Shown piece by piece: positions 17,358-26,941 of a DNA stretch of 64,000 nt. The stretch's first letter is position 1. Each line of letters starts with the position of its first letter. Source of the stretch: Halosimplex rubrum (GTDB taxonomy: Archaea; Halobacteriota; Halobacteria; Halobacteriales; Haloarculaceae); the NCBI RefSeq assembly GCF_013415885.1, contig NZ_CP058910.1, forward strand, positions 620,001 to 684,000. The letters run 5' to 3'. The notes below the pieces were generated by a model. The model was not told the DNA's origin. It saw nothing but the letters and a program-made list of their open reading frames with translations, and ran no database searches. The position numbers were made by a program, and so were the translations under genes.

Positions 17358-17875
17358 TGGCGGGCGACTCGGCGTCGTCGATGGAGATTGCGCTGATCGC
17401 CGCCGTCGCGGAGAACCGCGTCATCGGCGACGACGGCGGGATGCCGTGGCACTACCCCGCCGACCTCGCTCACTTCAAGGAGACGACGATGGGCCACCCG
17501 GTTATCATGGGTCGAGTGACCTACGAGTCGATCGCCGGCCAGCTGGGCGGGCCGCTGCCCGGGCGGACCAACGTCGTGGTGACGCGCTCCGGTGTGGACG
17601 CGCCCGACGAGGTCGTGCAGGTCGGGAGCGTCGACGCGGCCGTCGAGGCCGCCGCGGAAGTCGCCGCCGAGACGGGCGCGGAGACGGCGTTCGTCGCCGG
17701 CGGCGCGACCGTCTACGAGGCGTTTCTGGACCGGGCCGACCGTCTGGTGCTGACGGAGGTCCCCGGCGAGCCCGAGGGCGACACCCGGTTCCCGGAGCGG
17801 GACCCGGCGGCGTGGACCGAGGTCGAGCGCGAGCGCGAGGGGGAGCTGTCGTTCGTGACCTACGAGCGGCGGTGA
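17357..17875 (+). CDS. folA: Dihydrofolate reductase
   Basis: 172 residues. It reduces dihydrofolate with NADPH to regenerate tetrahydrofolate. Family motifs are in order: IAAVAENRVIGDDGGMPWH, then DLAHFKETTMGHPVIMGRVTYES, and FVAGGATVYEAFL for the NADPH site. The active-site acid is the Asp of the PADLAHFK segment. The ATG at 17357 overlaps the thyA stop; an internal ATG at 17381 (MEIALIAAVAENR) gives the more usual length and could be the real start, in which case the first 8 residues would not be made. Confidence 0.93.
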   Translation: MAGDSASSMEIALIAAVAENRVIGDDGGMPWHYPADLAHFKETTMGHPVIMGRVTYESIAGQLGGPLPGRTNVVVTRSGVDAPDEVVQVGSVDAAVEAAAEVAAETGAETAFVAGGATVYEAFLDRADRLVLTEVPGEPEGDTRFPERDPAAWTEVEREREGELSFVTYERR

Positions 17876-17955
17876 CCGTCGCCCGCGTGGCTCGAGGGGC
17901 CGTGTTTGGCGAGCCCGATCAGTGAGCCTTACCGGTGGGAGTTCTAATCCCGGGT

Positions 17956-19593
17956 ATGGACGATTCAGCGGACGCGACGAAAGTCGAGTGGCGCGAGTGG
18001 GGCGACGAGGCGTTCGCGACCGCCGAGCGGGCGGGCAAACCCGTCCTCCTGTCGCTGTGGGCGCCCTGGAGCGAGGACTGCCGGGAGATGGACGAGACGA
18101 CCTACTCGGAGCCCCGCATCGCCGCCAACGTCAACGACGGTTTCGTCCCCGTGCGGGTGAACGTCGACCGCCGGCCGCGCGTCCGCGACCGCTACAACAT
18201 GGGCGGGTTCCCCTCGACGGTCTTCGCGACGCCCGACGGCGAGGTCATCACGGGCGCGACCTTCCTCGGGGTCGACGGCTTCCGCGAGATCTTAGACGCC
18301 GTCCGGCGCACCTGGGACGGGAAGGGCGCCGACGCGGGGTCGATCCCCAGACAGCTCGGCGACGCCGACCCGCCGGCGGGGGAGCTGTCGGCCCGCGTCG
18401 AGGAGCACATGGTCGAGCAACTGCTCGCGGCCTACGACGAGGAGTTCGGCGGCTGGGGGACGGACGTGAAGTTCCCGCTGCCCCGCACCATCGAGTTCGC
18501 ATTGGTGCGGGCCCGCGACCAGGCCACGCGGACGCTCGAAGCGGTGCGGACGCGACTGTTCGACACCTACGACGGCGGCTTCTACCGCTTCTCACACAAC
18601 CGCAACTGGGGGTCGCCCCAGCGGGAGAAGCTCGTCGACGAGAACGCGGCGCTCGTGCGGGCCTTCGCCCACGGCTACCGCTACACCGGCGAGGACGCCT
18701 ACCGGGAGACCGCCGAGGACACCGTCGAGTACCTGACGACGGACCTGTGGACCGGCGACGCCTTCGCGGCGAGCCAGGGCGGGAACGACGCCTACTACCG
18801 CCAGGAAGCGACCGAGCGCGAGGACTCGGCGGCGCCGCCGGTCGACGGGACGGTGTTCGCCGGCCACAACGGCGTCGCCGTCGACGGGTTGCTCACGCTG
18901 GCCGCCTACACCGACGACGAGCGCGCCCGCCGCTACGCCGAGCGCGCCCGCGACCACGTGCTGGCCGAACTCGTCGGCGAGGACGGGAGCGTCGTCCACT
19001 TCGGCGACCCCGAGACGGGCGAAGTGGGCGAAGCCGGGCTCCTGCCCTCGCAGGCCCGCGTCCTGTCGGGACTGACGACGAGCGCGTCGGTGCTGGGCGA
19101 ACCGGGGTCGATGACGGCGGTCGCCGACTACGCTCTCGACCACCTCCAGGGCGAAGCGGGGGCGTTCCGCGACGGACCGAGCGAGGGCGCGGGCCTGCTC
19201 GACCGCCCGCTGTACCCGCTGGACACGAACGTCGACGTGGCCGACGCGCTGGTCGAGACCTGGCTGCTGACCGACGACGACCGGTATCGGGAAGCCGCCG
19301 AGGCGGCGCTGTCGGCGTTCGCCGGCGCGACCGACCGGATGGGCGTCGAGGTGGCGACGTACGCCTCGGCGGTCGCCCGACTGCGCGACCCGCGGCTGGT
19401 CGCCGTCGGGACCGACGCCGGCAGCGACCTCCACCGCGCCGCGCTGCGGCTGGCCGACCACGAGACCGTCGTCGCGCCCGCCGACGACCGCGCCGACGAC
19501 GGCGAGGCGGTCGTCCTCGCCGACGGCGACGCCGACGAGCGCGCGAGCACCCCCGACGAACTCGAATCCGTCCTGACCGAATCGCGCCCGTAA
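17956..19593 (+). CDS. DUF255 thioredoxin-like / alpha-barrel protein
   Basis: 545 residues. The first 120 form the thioredoxin-like DUF255 domain (KPVLLSLWAPWSEDCREMDE, then GGFPSTVF with the cis-proline). The rest has the alternating helices of an (alpha/alpha)6 barrel, as in the YyaL/SPATA20 family. The usual two-cysteine active site is reduced to one Cys (WSEDC), so a classical disulfide exchange is unlikely. Family function is not settled; links to redox control and to sugar-epimerase-like barrels are known. The start is the ATG at 17956. Confidence 0.8.
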   Translation: MDDSADATKVEWREWGDEAFATAERAGKPVLLSLWAPWSEDCREMDETTYSEPRIAANVNDGFVPVRVNVDRRPRVRDRYNMGGFPSTVFATPDGEVITGATFLGVDGFREILDAVRRTWDGKGADAGSIPRQLGDADPPAGELSARVEEHMVEQLLAAYDEEFGGWGTDVKFPLPRTIEFALVRARDQATRTLEAVRTRLFDTYDGGFYRFSHNRNWGSPQREKLVDENAALVRAFAHGYRYTGEDAYRETAEDTVEYLTTDLWTGDAFAASQGGNDAYYRQEATEREDSAAPPVDGTVFAGHNGVAVDGLLTLAAYTDDERARRYAERARDHVLAELVGEDGSVVHFGDPETGEVGEAGLLPSQARVLSGLTTSASVLGEPGSMTAVADYALDHLQGEAGAFRDGPSEGAGLLDRPLYPLDTNVDVADALVETWLLTDDDRYREAAEAALSAFAGATDRMGVEVATYASAVARLRDPRLVAVGTDAGSDLHRAALRLADHETVVAPADDRADDGEAVVLADGDADERASTPDELESVLTESRP

Positions 19594-19636
19594 ATTCACC
19601 CGTTGTTTTTTGTTTGGCCGGCGCCAGGGTGGGATA

Positions 19637-20440
19637 ATGGCGAGTCTGAGAGATCTGGGCCTCTCGGAGTACGAGGCGCGGGCCTACCGCGCCCTGCTGG
19701 AGGCGGGGCCCACGACGGCGAAGGAGCTCTCGCGGGCGAGCGACGTGCCGATGGGCCGGATCTACGACGTGCTCAACAGCCTGGAGACCCAGAGCCTGGC
19801 GCGCAGTCAGACGGCGAGTCGGCCGAAGAAGTACGTCGCCGTCGAGTCCGACACGGCCTTGGACCGGCTGCTGGACGCGAAAAAGCGCGAGCTCGAACAG
19901 CAGGTCGAGCAGTACGAGGACATCGTCGACGACCTGACCGACGAACTCGACGGGACCGACCCCGTCGAGGAGCCGTTCTGGACGGCCAGCGTCGGCCCGG
20001 GCGAGGCGCTGGATCTGCTGGTCGAGCGGCTCACCGCGGCCGACGAGCGGATCGTCGTCGTCGCTTCCGCCCCGGTCCAGCAGTTCGACATGGACGACGT
20101 GGCCGCCCGCATCACCGCCGCGCTGGAGGACGCCCTGAATCGGGGCGTCTCGGTGTCGATCCTGCTGACGCCCGAGATGGTCGACGCGCTCCCCGAGGCC
20201 GTCGGCGAGCGCTACCGCGAGGCGCTCCAGCCCCACGAGAACTTCGAGACGCGGACGAGCGCGAACGTCACCGGCACCTTCGAGATCGTCGACGACACCG
20301 AGGTCTGCATCGAGGTCCCTCATCCGCTGACCGACGACGAGACCCTCGCGGTGATCGACCTCAAGGACCCCGAGTTCGCGGCCGACATCGCCGCCGAGTT
20401 CGCGCCCCGGTGGGACGAGGCCCGCCGGTTGCGGCTCTGA
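19637..20440 (+). CDS. TrmB-family transcription regulator
   Basis: 267 residues. The N-terminal winged helix reads SLRDLGLSEYEARAYRALLE, then AKELSRASDVPMGRIYDVLNSLE (recognition helix), followed by a coiled linker (about 80-110) and a C-terminal effector-sensing domain. TrmB proteins commonly bind sugars and control transport or central metabolism, but several haloarchaeal members have other roles. The ATG at 19637 gives the canonical start. Upstream of the Mre11-like pair with a gap of 89 bases, so it may or may not be linked to it. Confidence 0.88.
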   Translation: MASLRDLGLSEYEARAYRALLEAGPTTAKELSRASDVPMGRIYDVLNSLETQSLARSQTASRPKKYVAVESDTALDRLLDAKKRELEQQVEQYEDIVDDLTDELDGTDPVEEPFWTASVGPGEALDLLVERLTAADERIVVVASAPVQQFDMDDVAARITAALEDALNRGVSVSILLTPEMVDALPEAVGERYREALQPHENFETRTSANVTGTFEIVDDTEVCIEVPHPLTDDETLAVIDLKDPEFAADIAAEFAPRWDEARRLRL

Positions 20441-20529
20441 CCGGCGGTCGCGGCCGCGTTCGGCGCACGAGAGATCCTGTCGCGGCTGTAACCAATCCTT
20501 AAGTCGCTCGCCGCCGCGGGACGGGATAC

Positions 20530-21594
20530 ATGCGGCTACTGCACACCGCGGATCTGCACCTCGGGCGCGGCGGCGAGCGGTCGCTGGACGCGCTCGACGC
20601 CCTCCTGGCCGCGGCCGAACGCGAGGCGGTCGACGCCCTGACCGTCGGCGGCGACTGCTTCGACTCCGCGGCCGCCGCCGACGAACTCCGCCCCGAGTTG
20701 CGCGAGCGGTTCACCGACAACGACTTCGACGTGCTGGTCGTCCCCGGCAACCACGACGCCGCGGTCTTCGACGGCAACGTCGAGTTCGGTCCCGACTTCC
20801 GGGCGCTCTCGACCGACCCCGTCGAGGTGGCGACCGTCGGCGACGGCGAGGTCCTCGGCGTCGCCGACCGCGAGCGACTGGGCGAGGACCTGTTCTTCGA
20901 CGTGCGCGAGCGCGCCCACGAGGAGGCCGTCCTCCTGATGCACTGCACGCTCGACGCCGGGTTCGGCGCCGGCGCGACCGGCGACGAGGCCGAGCCCACG
21001 TACTGTCCCGTCCAGACGGAGACGCTGGGCGAACTCGGCTACGAGTTCGTCCTCGCGGGCCACGTCCACAGCGAGCTCTACCAGCGGAAGCTCCCCAACG
21101 GCGGCCTGTTCATCTACCCCGGCTCGCCCGTCTCCCACTCCTGGGCCGAACTCGGTCGCCGCCACGCCGTCGTCGTCGACACCGACGACGCCAACGTCCA
21201 GCCGGTCGCGCTCGACACCTTCTACCGCGACCGCTTCGCGGCGACGGTCGCCCCCGGCGACGGCTACGACGCCATCGAGCGCGTCGAGGGGTGGATCGAC
21301 GGCCAGGAGACCGACCGCAGCGACCTCGAAGTCCGCGTCGACGGCTTCACCGAACTCGACGAGTCGACCTTCGACGAGCGCCTGCACGCCGCCGCGGGCC
21401 CGGCGACGGTGGTCAACGAGACCCGCGGCGTCGCGGCCGTCCTCGACCACCCCATCTACGCCGACTTCGTCGACCGGCTCGACGACCGCGACCTCGACGA
21501 GTTCGACCGCGTCGACGACTCCGAGGTCGTCGAGGAGCGACTCGTCGAGACGCTCGCCGAACTGCTGGCCGCCGGCGAGGTGACCCACGCGTGA
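20530..21594 (+). CDS. Mre11/SbcD-like metallophosphoesterase (YhaO-like)
   Basis: 354 residues. Calcineurin-type metal motifs are complete: DLHLG (residues 8-12), GGDCFD (about 39-44), GNHD (about 73-76), MHCTLD and GHVHSELY (about 177-184). These coordinate two Mn ions for DNA end processing. The ATPase gene overlaps the stop by 4 bases. The partner is short and has a membrane-type segment, so the pair resembles bacterial YhaO-YhaN rather than the main Mre11-Rad50 complex, which haloarchaea encode elsewhere. Role in repair is inferred from family. Confidence 0.82.
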   Translation: MRLLHTADLHLGRGGERSLDALDALLAAAEREAVDALTVGGDCFDSAAAADELRPELRERFTDNDFDVLVVPGNHDAAVFDGNVEFGPDFRALSTDPVEVATVGDGEVLGVADRERLGEDLFFDVRERAHEEAVLLMHCTLDAGFGAGATGDEAEPTYCPVQTETLGELGYEFVLAGHVHSELYQRKLPNGGLFIYPGSPVSHSWAELGRRHAVVVDTDDANVQPVALDTFYRDRFAATVAPGDGYDAIERVEGWIDGQETDRSDLEVRVDGFTELDESTFDERLHAAAGPATVVNETRGVAAVLDHPIYADFVDRLDDRDLDEFDRVDDSEVVEERLVETLAELLAAGEVTHA

Positions 21595-23534
21595 AGCTGC
21601 GCGAGGTCCACGTCGACCGCTACGGGCCGCTCCGGGAGACGCTGCAGTTCGGCGACGCCCACGTCGTCTACGGTCCCAACGAGTCCGGGAAGACGCTGCT
21701 CGTCGAGTCGCTGCTGCGGTCGCTGACGGGCGACCGGCGCGTCGCCCAGCCGCGAGTCGACGAGCCCCCCGAGGGATACGTCGTCCTCGACGGCGACGAG
21801 GGCGAGCACAAACTCGCGAACGGCGAGACGCTGCTGGACCGCTACGCCGAGCGGTACAACTTCGAGCTGACGCCGGCGGAGTTCCGCAACGTGTTCGTCG
21901 TCCGCGACGGCGACCTGCGCGTGCTCGACGAGCAGGCCTTCTACCGCCGGGTGACCGACCGCGTCGTCGGCATCTGGACCGGCGATATCGAGACGGTCCG
22001 CGACCGCGTCGTCGAACGCGGCCGCCTGACGCCCGACGAACGGGACCTCTCCGGCCGGGACGACGCCGCCGACCAGCGCGACCTGGCGACGGACCTGCTC
22101 GCCGACGTGGAAGCGTACCTCGACCGGGCCGACGACGAGGGGCTCGACGCCGCCGAGCGGGCGTGCTACGAGGCCGCCCGCGAGCGGCGCGAGGCCGAGG
22201 CCGAGGTCGAGGCGCTGGAGGCCGCGAAGGCCCGCGAGGACTACGAGCAACTGGTCAAGGCGAAGGGGTCGCTGGAGCGCAGCCTCGACGAGCGGGCCGA
22301 GCTCCCCGACGAGCGCGACCTCGACGAGCTGTCCGAGCGCTTGGACGACCTGGCGACCGGGAGCGAGGACGAACTACGGCGGCGCAAGGCCTGGTACCGG
22401 CGAGCGACGCTCGCGGCGCTGCTGGCCGGCGTCGTCGCGGCCGCGGTGCCGCTGGGACTCGGGGTCGACGAGCCGCGACTGGTCGCTGCCGGCCCCGCTG
22501 CCTTCGGCGTCGTCACCCTCGTCGCGCTCGGGGCCTACCGGTCGGCGAGCAACGCGGTCGGCGGGCTGGAACGCGACCGCGAGGCGGTCGTCGAACGGGC
22601 CTCCGAGGTCGGCATCGACGCCTACGACCCGCCGGCGGTCCGCGGGGCCATCGCCGACTACCGCGAGGAACACGACAACCACGCGGAGGTCATCCAGGGT
22701 AACACGGAGGTCCTGCGGCAGTGGCTCGACATCGACGCCGAGGACCCCCGCGAGGTCGTCGCCGAGGCCGGGGACGCTCTCGACACCCGGCGGGCGGAGA
22801 TCGACTTCGACGCCGACCGCGAGTTCACCGAGGAGACGCTCGAAGACGCCCGCGAGCGCGCCCAAGCGGCCGACGAGCGCGAGCGCGAGCGACGGGAGAC
22901 GCTCCGCGACCACCGCCGACAGATCGAGCGGTTCGCCGAGCGCGCCGGCGGCGTCCGCTTCGAGGCGTTCACCGGTGACCCGCTCGATCTGACCGTCGCC
23001 AACCTCGGAGCACTGGCGGATCTAGCCGACCGCCTGCGGGCGGTCGTCGACGCCATCGAGACCGACGCCGACGTCTCGCGGGCCGCGGCGACGGTGCTCG
23101 ACCGGATGGCCGCCTCCGAGCACGAGAAGATGGCGACGCTGTTCGCCGACGGCGAGGCCGCCGACGTGTTCCGGCGAGTGACCGACGACCGCTACGTCGA
23201 CGTGGGCCTGGCCGACGACTCCCGGCTGGTGGTCGAGCTGGCGAGCGGCGAGCGGCTCTCGCCCGCGGAACTCTCCCGCGGGACGCGCGACCAGCTGTAT
23301 CTCGCCGTCCGCGTCGCGCTCGGCCGTCGCCTCATGGAGGGCCGCGACGGCTTCTTCCTCATGGACGACGCCTTCCTCTCGGCCGATCCCGAGCGGCTCC
23401 AGCGGCAGGCCGAGGTTCTCGGCGACCTCGTCGAGTCGGGCTGGCAGGTGGTGTATCTCACCTGCAAGCCCGACGCGAGAGACGCGCTGGCCGAGCGGGC
23501 CGGCGCGGACGTGACGGAACTGACGCCGCTGTGA
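21591..23534 (+). CDS. SMC-like AAA ATPase with central hydrophobic segment (YhaN-like)
   Basis: 647 residues, much shorter than Rad50 or SbcC. Walker A is GPNESGKT (residues 28-35), the ABC-like signature region is SPAELSRGTRDQLYL (about 556-570) and Walker B is FFLMDDAF (about 585-592), so a complete head is present. Coiled-coil arms (about 180-260 and 330-480) flank two hydrophobic helices (about 270-318), and no zinc-hook CxxC is visible. The hydrophobic hairpin at the tip, shared with YhaN, could place the complex at the membrane. Start GTG overlaps the nuclease stop. Confidence 0.8.
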   Translation: MKLREVHVDRYGPLRETLQFGDAHVVYGPNESGKTLLVESLLRSLTGDRRVAQPRVDEPPEGYVVLDGDEGEHKLANGETLLDRYAERYNFELTPAEFRNVFVVRDGDLRVLDEQAFYRRVTDRVVGIWTGDIETVRDRVVERGRLTPDERDLSGRDDAADQRDLATDLLADVEAYLDRADDEGLDAAERACYEAARERREAEAEVEALEAAKAREDYEQLVKAKGSLERSLDERAELPDERDLDELSERLDDLATGSEDELRRRKAWYRRATLAALLAGVVAAAVPLGLGVDEPRLVAAGPAAFGVVTLVALGAYRSASNAVGGLERDREAVVERASEVGIDAYDPPAVRGAIADYREEHDNHAEVIQGNTEVLRQWLDIDAEDPREVVAEAGDALDTRRAEIDFDADREFTEETLEDARERAQAADERERERRETLRDHRRQIERFAERAGGVRFEAFTGDPLDLTVANLGALADLADRLRAVVDAIETDADVSRAAATVLDRMAASEHEKMATLFADGEAADVFRRVTDDRYVDVGLADDSRLVVELASGERLSPAELSRGTRDQLYLAVRVALGRRLMEGRDGFFLMDDAFLSADPERLQRQAEVLGDLVESGWQVVYLTCKPDARDALAERAGADVTELTPL

Positions 23535-23683
23535 CGAGATCCAGTCCGCGGTGAACGTTTCTAACGGTGGTTCACAACCGAATTCGGACCGGAAAGTCGC
23601 CACTGCTCGACTCGATTAATCCGAAATGCAACGGAGACCGTACCCGTGTCCGATGAGCTAAAACCCGTGAGGAGAGGGACGAA

Positions 23684-23872
23684 TCAGTCGCTGGCCGACA
23701 GACGATCGTAGGAGTCAGTTCGGCCTTCGCCGAGTACGACATCGAGTTCGTCCCGCTCGAACCGGACGAAATCGTCTTCCCGGGATGCCCCGTCAAGTCT
23801 ATCTAAAACAGACTTGAATCCTTCCGTACCCCCCTCCAGCGATTGGAGGACACGGGCTTCACTCGGGTCCAT
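23684..23872 (-). CDS. 62-residue orphan protein in low-GC islet
   Basis: Starts MDPSEARVLQSLEGGTEGF and is acidic with no membrane segment. On the minus strand CTTTTATCTA lies about 25-35 bases before the ATG at 23872, a fitting TATA box for a leaderless message, which is the main reason for calling it. Base composition is less GC-rich than in the flanking genes. No family recognised. It could also be a fragment of a larger lost gene. Confidence 0.42.
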   Translation of the reverse strand: MDPSEARVLQSLEGGTEGFKSVLDRLDGASREDDFVRFERDELDVVLGEGRTDSYDRLSASD

Positions 23873-23978
23873 ACCCACACCAAGTAGCAACGTAGATAAA
23901 AGTCTGGTGGTCGGTTCAACTTTTCACGGCGTCGTGTACGTCCGGGGGCTGATGGTGAACTGAACAGGCGTCTCGATC

Positions 23979-24707
23979 TCAGGCAACGTCGTCTCGCAAC
24001 TCTCCGAGCCTCGTTCGCCGGCTTCGTAGTTCGTGGGCGTACCGTTCTTTGGCATCCTGAAACAACCACCCGTAGAACTCTTCGTTCGCGTTTCGATACT
24101 CGACGACCTCCGAATGGAGACAGATATACGCGTCGTCCCTGTCTTCCAGATATCCGATCGCGGCTTCCCTGTCCCGTGACCCGCGGACCCAGTCGAGAAG
24201 GAGTTGCCGGTCTATCACGACACCGTCGGACTCGTCGATGTCGAAAAAGTTGTATTTCGTATTTGTAAGCAGACTCGGGGTTCTGATCTTCTGGACGACC
24301 ACTCGCAGCGAGTTCATATACGCACCCATCTCAGTGAGGCCGCTCTCCCGAAGGTTCGAGAGGTACGGCTCGAACTCGTCACAGGAATCCGGAGAGCAAT
24401 TTTCGTTGGTGCAGTCGCAATAGAACCGTGACTGGAAGTCCTGTGCTTTCGAAAACACGCCATACGAGGCGGAGAAATAGTCGTGAAGACAGATGAGGAA
24501 TCGATCGTTCTCGTCTTCTGTGATAGCGCCTCTCCCGTCGGACTGAACGTCCGAGCGGAACTCGAGCAGCAGATCCTCCAGTCGGTCGGTGTGGTGGAAA
24601 TAGATTTGGAGGGCACGCTGGAGACTGTCACGCTGCCAGACGAGGCGCTGTCCCGGGTGATCGGAGAGTTCTTCGAGGAGTTCTCGGACTTCGTCATCAG
24701 CAGCCAT
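23979..24707 (-). CDS. Orphan helical protein with cysteine cluster, low-GC islet
   Basis: About 242 residues from the ATG at 24707. It is acidic and largely helical, with a compact cysteine group in the middle (FYCDCTNENCSPDSCDEFE, about residues 91-109) that could bind zinc. No transmembrane segment. The first part (LLEELSDHPGQRLVWQRD) and the C-terminal helices do not match a family I know. Its base composition is noticeably below that of the Mre11-like pair on one side and HerA on the other, pointing to acquisition. It is oriented with HerA, 102 bases downstream of its stop. Confidence 0.6.
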   Translation of the reverse strand: MAADDEVRELLEELSDHPGQRLVWQRDSLQRALQIYFHHTDRLEDLLLEFRSDVQSDGRGAITEDENDRFLICLHDYFSASYGVFSKAQDFQSRFYCDCTNENCSPDSCDEFEPYLSNLRESGLTEMGAYMNSLRVVVQKIRTPSLLTNTKYNFFDIDESDGVVIDRQLLLDWVRGSRDREAAIGYLEDRDDAYICLHSEVVEYRNANEEFYGWLFQDAKERYAHELRSRRTRLGELRDDVA

Positions 24708-24809
24708 CGATGGGAAAGTCAACAGGAAGCGATGATGTCGTCGGTAGTTACCGTGTCGGTTCGTCGGTGTACAGATCGCAGGCTCGTCTGACTGCCACAG
24801 ATCGCCCCC

Positions 24810-26675
24810 TCACTCGTGGTTGACGAGACACTTCGAGAGCCCGATCAGCTCCACGGGCTCGGAGTTGTCCGGCGAGTAGACGACTTTCTGGCCCTTCTCC
24901 ATGTAGGGGACCTTCTGTTCGAGGTTGGCGGGGATGTTCACCGCCGAGATGGCGTCGTCGTCGCCGAGGTTGAGGACGACCGTCGAGTTGATCTGCTTGA
25001 AGACGGGGTCGGCGATGTCCTGGGGGTCCTGCGTGATGAGAAAGAGGCCCAGCCGCTCTTTGCGGCCCTGTTTGGCGGCCTCGGTGAACTTGCCGATGAT
25101 CTGCTCGCCCTGGACGCTGTCGACCTCCGAGAGGAAGTTGTGGGCCTCGTCGAGCCCGAGGACGAGCGGTGTGTGCTTGATGCGCTCGTACTCGGGGTCG
25201 TTCGAGAGCTTCTGGTCGACGATCAGGGCGGCGAGCGCGAGGACCACCGTCACGGTCGTCCGGGAGTTGTTGATGTGGTAGGTCGGGACGACGGAGACCC
25301 CACCCGCGCGGACGAACTCGTGGACCCGCTCGGTGATCGGGCGGGCGTCCTGGTCGAAGATGCCGTCGAAGCCCAGCGCGCGCCGTTTGACCGCGTTGAA
25401 GGTGGCCTCGTGGACCCGTCCCGTCTCGTCGAGTTCCTCCCGGAGCGCCGGGTCGTCGAGGAACGTTTTAAACTGCTGATAGGTGCCGTCGGCCCCGTAG
25501 TCCCGGGAGAAGCGGTTGAGCAGCAACTGGAGGGCGTTGTACTGGTTCCCGTTCAAATTGGCGCCGGCGATGAGCCAGGGGTTGTCCTGGACCATCGAGA
25601 AGGGGATGGTGAACTCGACCTGCTCGGCGCGGTGGTCGCCGGTGGCGTAGGTCGCGCCCTGGACTTTCGGGACGAACGCGATGGTGTCGTCGACGCCGCC
25701 GTAGGCGATCCCCTCCCGCTCCAGGCGGCGGGCGAAGTCGCTGTCGAGGTCGGGGTTGTCGTCGTGCATCTGGGCGTACTCGTCTTGCGGGTCGAACATG
25801 ACGAGTCCGGGCGACACGTCCCGACTACCGTCCTCGACGGGGTAGGTGCGGTCCTCGGCGAGGTACTGCCGGAGGACGTTCTTGGCGCTGTGGGTCTTGC
25901 CCGACCCGGTGCCCCCGGCGACGAGCGTGTGGCGGAAGACGAGCGGGTCGCCGTCCTCGTAGTCGTCTTTCAGCCGGTAGTCGATGTGGGGCGGGTCGGC
26001 GGCGGTCTTCACCTTCTCGCCGCCCACCGAGAGGTGACCGAGGAAGACGCCGTCCTCGGGGATCTTCAGGCCGGTCTTGATCTCCGACTTGTCCGTGGCC
26101 TCGCGGACGACCGTCTCGGGTTTCGGGACGCGGTCGGTCATCCGCCGCTTGAGTTCGTCGCCCTCGGAGTACAGCACCGCGACGGGCTCCAGCGTCGCGA
26201 CGAACTTGAAGTCCTGCTCGTCGATGTCGCCCCTGCGCATCGCGCGGCGGGCGTGGATCTCGGTGGCGTCGTCGGCGCGGAACTCCTGGGCGTACTCCAG
26301 GGCGGTGATCCGGCAGAACAGCCGCTCTTCGTCTTGGTAGGGGACGAGCAGGTACTTCCCGATCCGCACGTCCGAGCGGTTCTCGACGGTGACGTACGCC
26401 CGCAGCTCCGTCTCCTCGCCGTCCTCGCTGATGCGCAGGCCCTCGGTCGCGGAGACGACGCCGACGCCGCGGTCCTCGCCGGCGGGCGTCACGTCCATCG
26501 CCTCGAAGTCGTCGTCGGCGTCGCCCGCGTCGAACGCGTCGGCGTCGGTCGAGTCGGACGCCGATCCGTCCGCGGCGGCCTCGGTATCGACCGCCGCCGC
26601 GTCCGCGCCGTCGGCCGCCCCGCCGTCGCCCTCGTCGCTGCCGTCGAAGTCGGTGAAATCCCCGAGATCGGACAT
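24810..26675 (-). CDS. HerA-family ATPase / DNA translocase
   Basis: 621 residues from the ATG at 26675. An acidic low-complexity N-terminus (to about residue 70) precedes a HAS-type beta-barrel, then the RecA-like core with Walker A GGTGSGKTHSAKNVLRQYL (about 243-261), Walker B VLGLDEAHNFL (about 520-530) and the arginine/sensor region ERLGLFLITQDPQDIAD. HerA hexamers move along double-stranded DNA and normally work with NurA and Mre11-Rad50 in end resection. No nurA gene is next to it. The C-terminal 60 residues (YMEKGQKVVYSPDN onward) match HerA closures. Confidence 0.88.
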   Translation of the reverse strand: MSDLGDFTDFDGSDEGDGGAADGADAAAVDTEAAADGSASDSTDADAFDAGDADDDFEAMDVTPAGEDRGVGVVSATEGLRISEDGEETELRAYVTVENRSDVRIGKYLLVPYQDEERLFCRITALEYAQEFRADDATEIHARRAMRRGDIDEQDFKFVATLEPVAVLYSEGDELKRRMTDRVPKPETVVREATDKSEIKTGLKIPEDGVFLGHLSVGGEKVKTAADPPHIDYRLKDDYEDGDPLVFRHTLVAGGTGSGKTHSAKNVLRQYLAEDRTYPVEDGSRDVSPGLVMFDPQDEYAQMHDDNPDLDSDFARRLEREGIAYGGVDDTIAFVPKVQGATYATGDHRAEQVEFTIPFSMVQDNPWLIAGANLNGNQYNALQLLLNRFSRDYGADGTYQQFKTFLDDPALREELDETGRVHEATFNAVKRRALGFDGIFDQDARPITERVHEFVRAGGVSVVPTYHINNSRTTVTVVLALAALIVDQKLSNDPEYERIKHTPLVLGLDEAHNFLSEVDSVQGEQIIGKFTEAAKQGRKERLGLFLITQDPQDIADPVFKQINSTVVLNLGDDDAISAVNIPANLEQKVPYMEKGQKVVYSPDNSEPVELIGLSKCLVNHE

Positions 26676-26941
26676 ACCCGCCACGTCGTACTGGGAGGGT
26701 ATGGGTCTTGCCCACCGCCCGTCTCGCGGAGAGCGGGCACACCGCACCCACCTCGCTGCCGGAGACGCGGGTCCGAAGGGCGGCCTCCGCGGTGCTCCGC
26801 CCCGATGCGGTGGACGAACCGCGCGCCGACGGCGCGCGGACGCCGACGATACGTGAGCACGCGTTCCGGATCGACGTCCCCGGGCGGTCGGGTCCTGCCG
26901 ACCGCGGTAGTCTCAAGACCCCCGGCGCCCGAGAGACCGGT

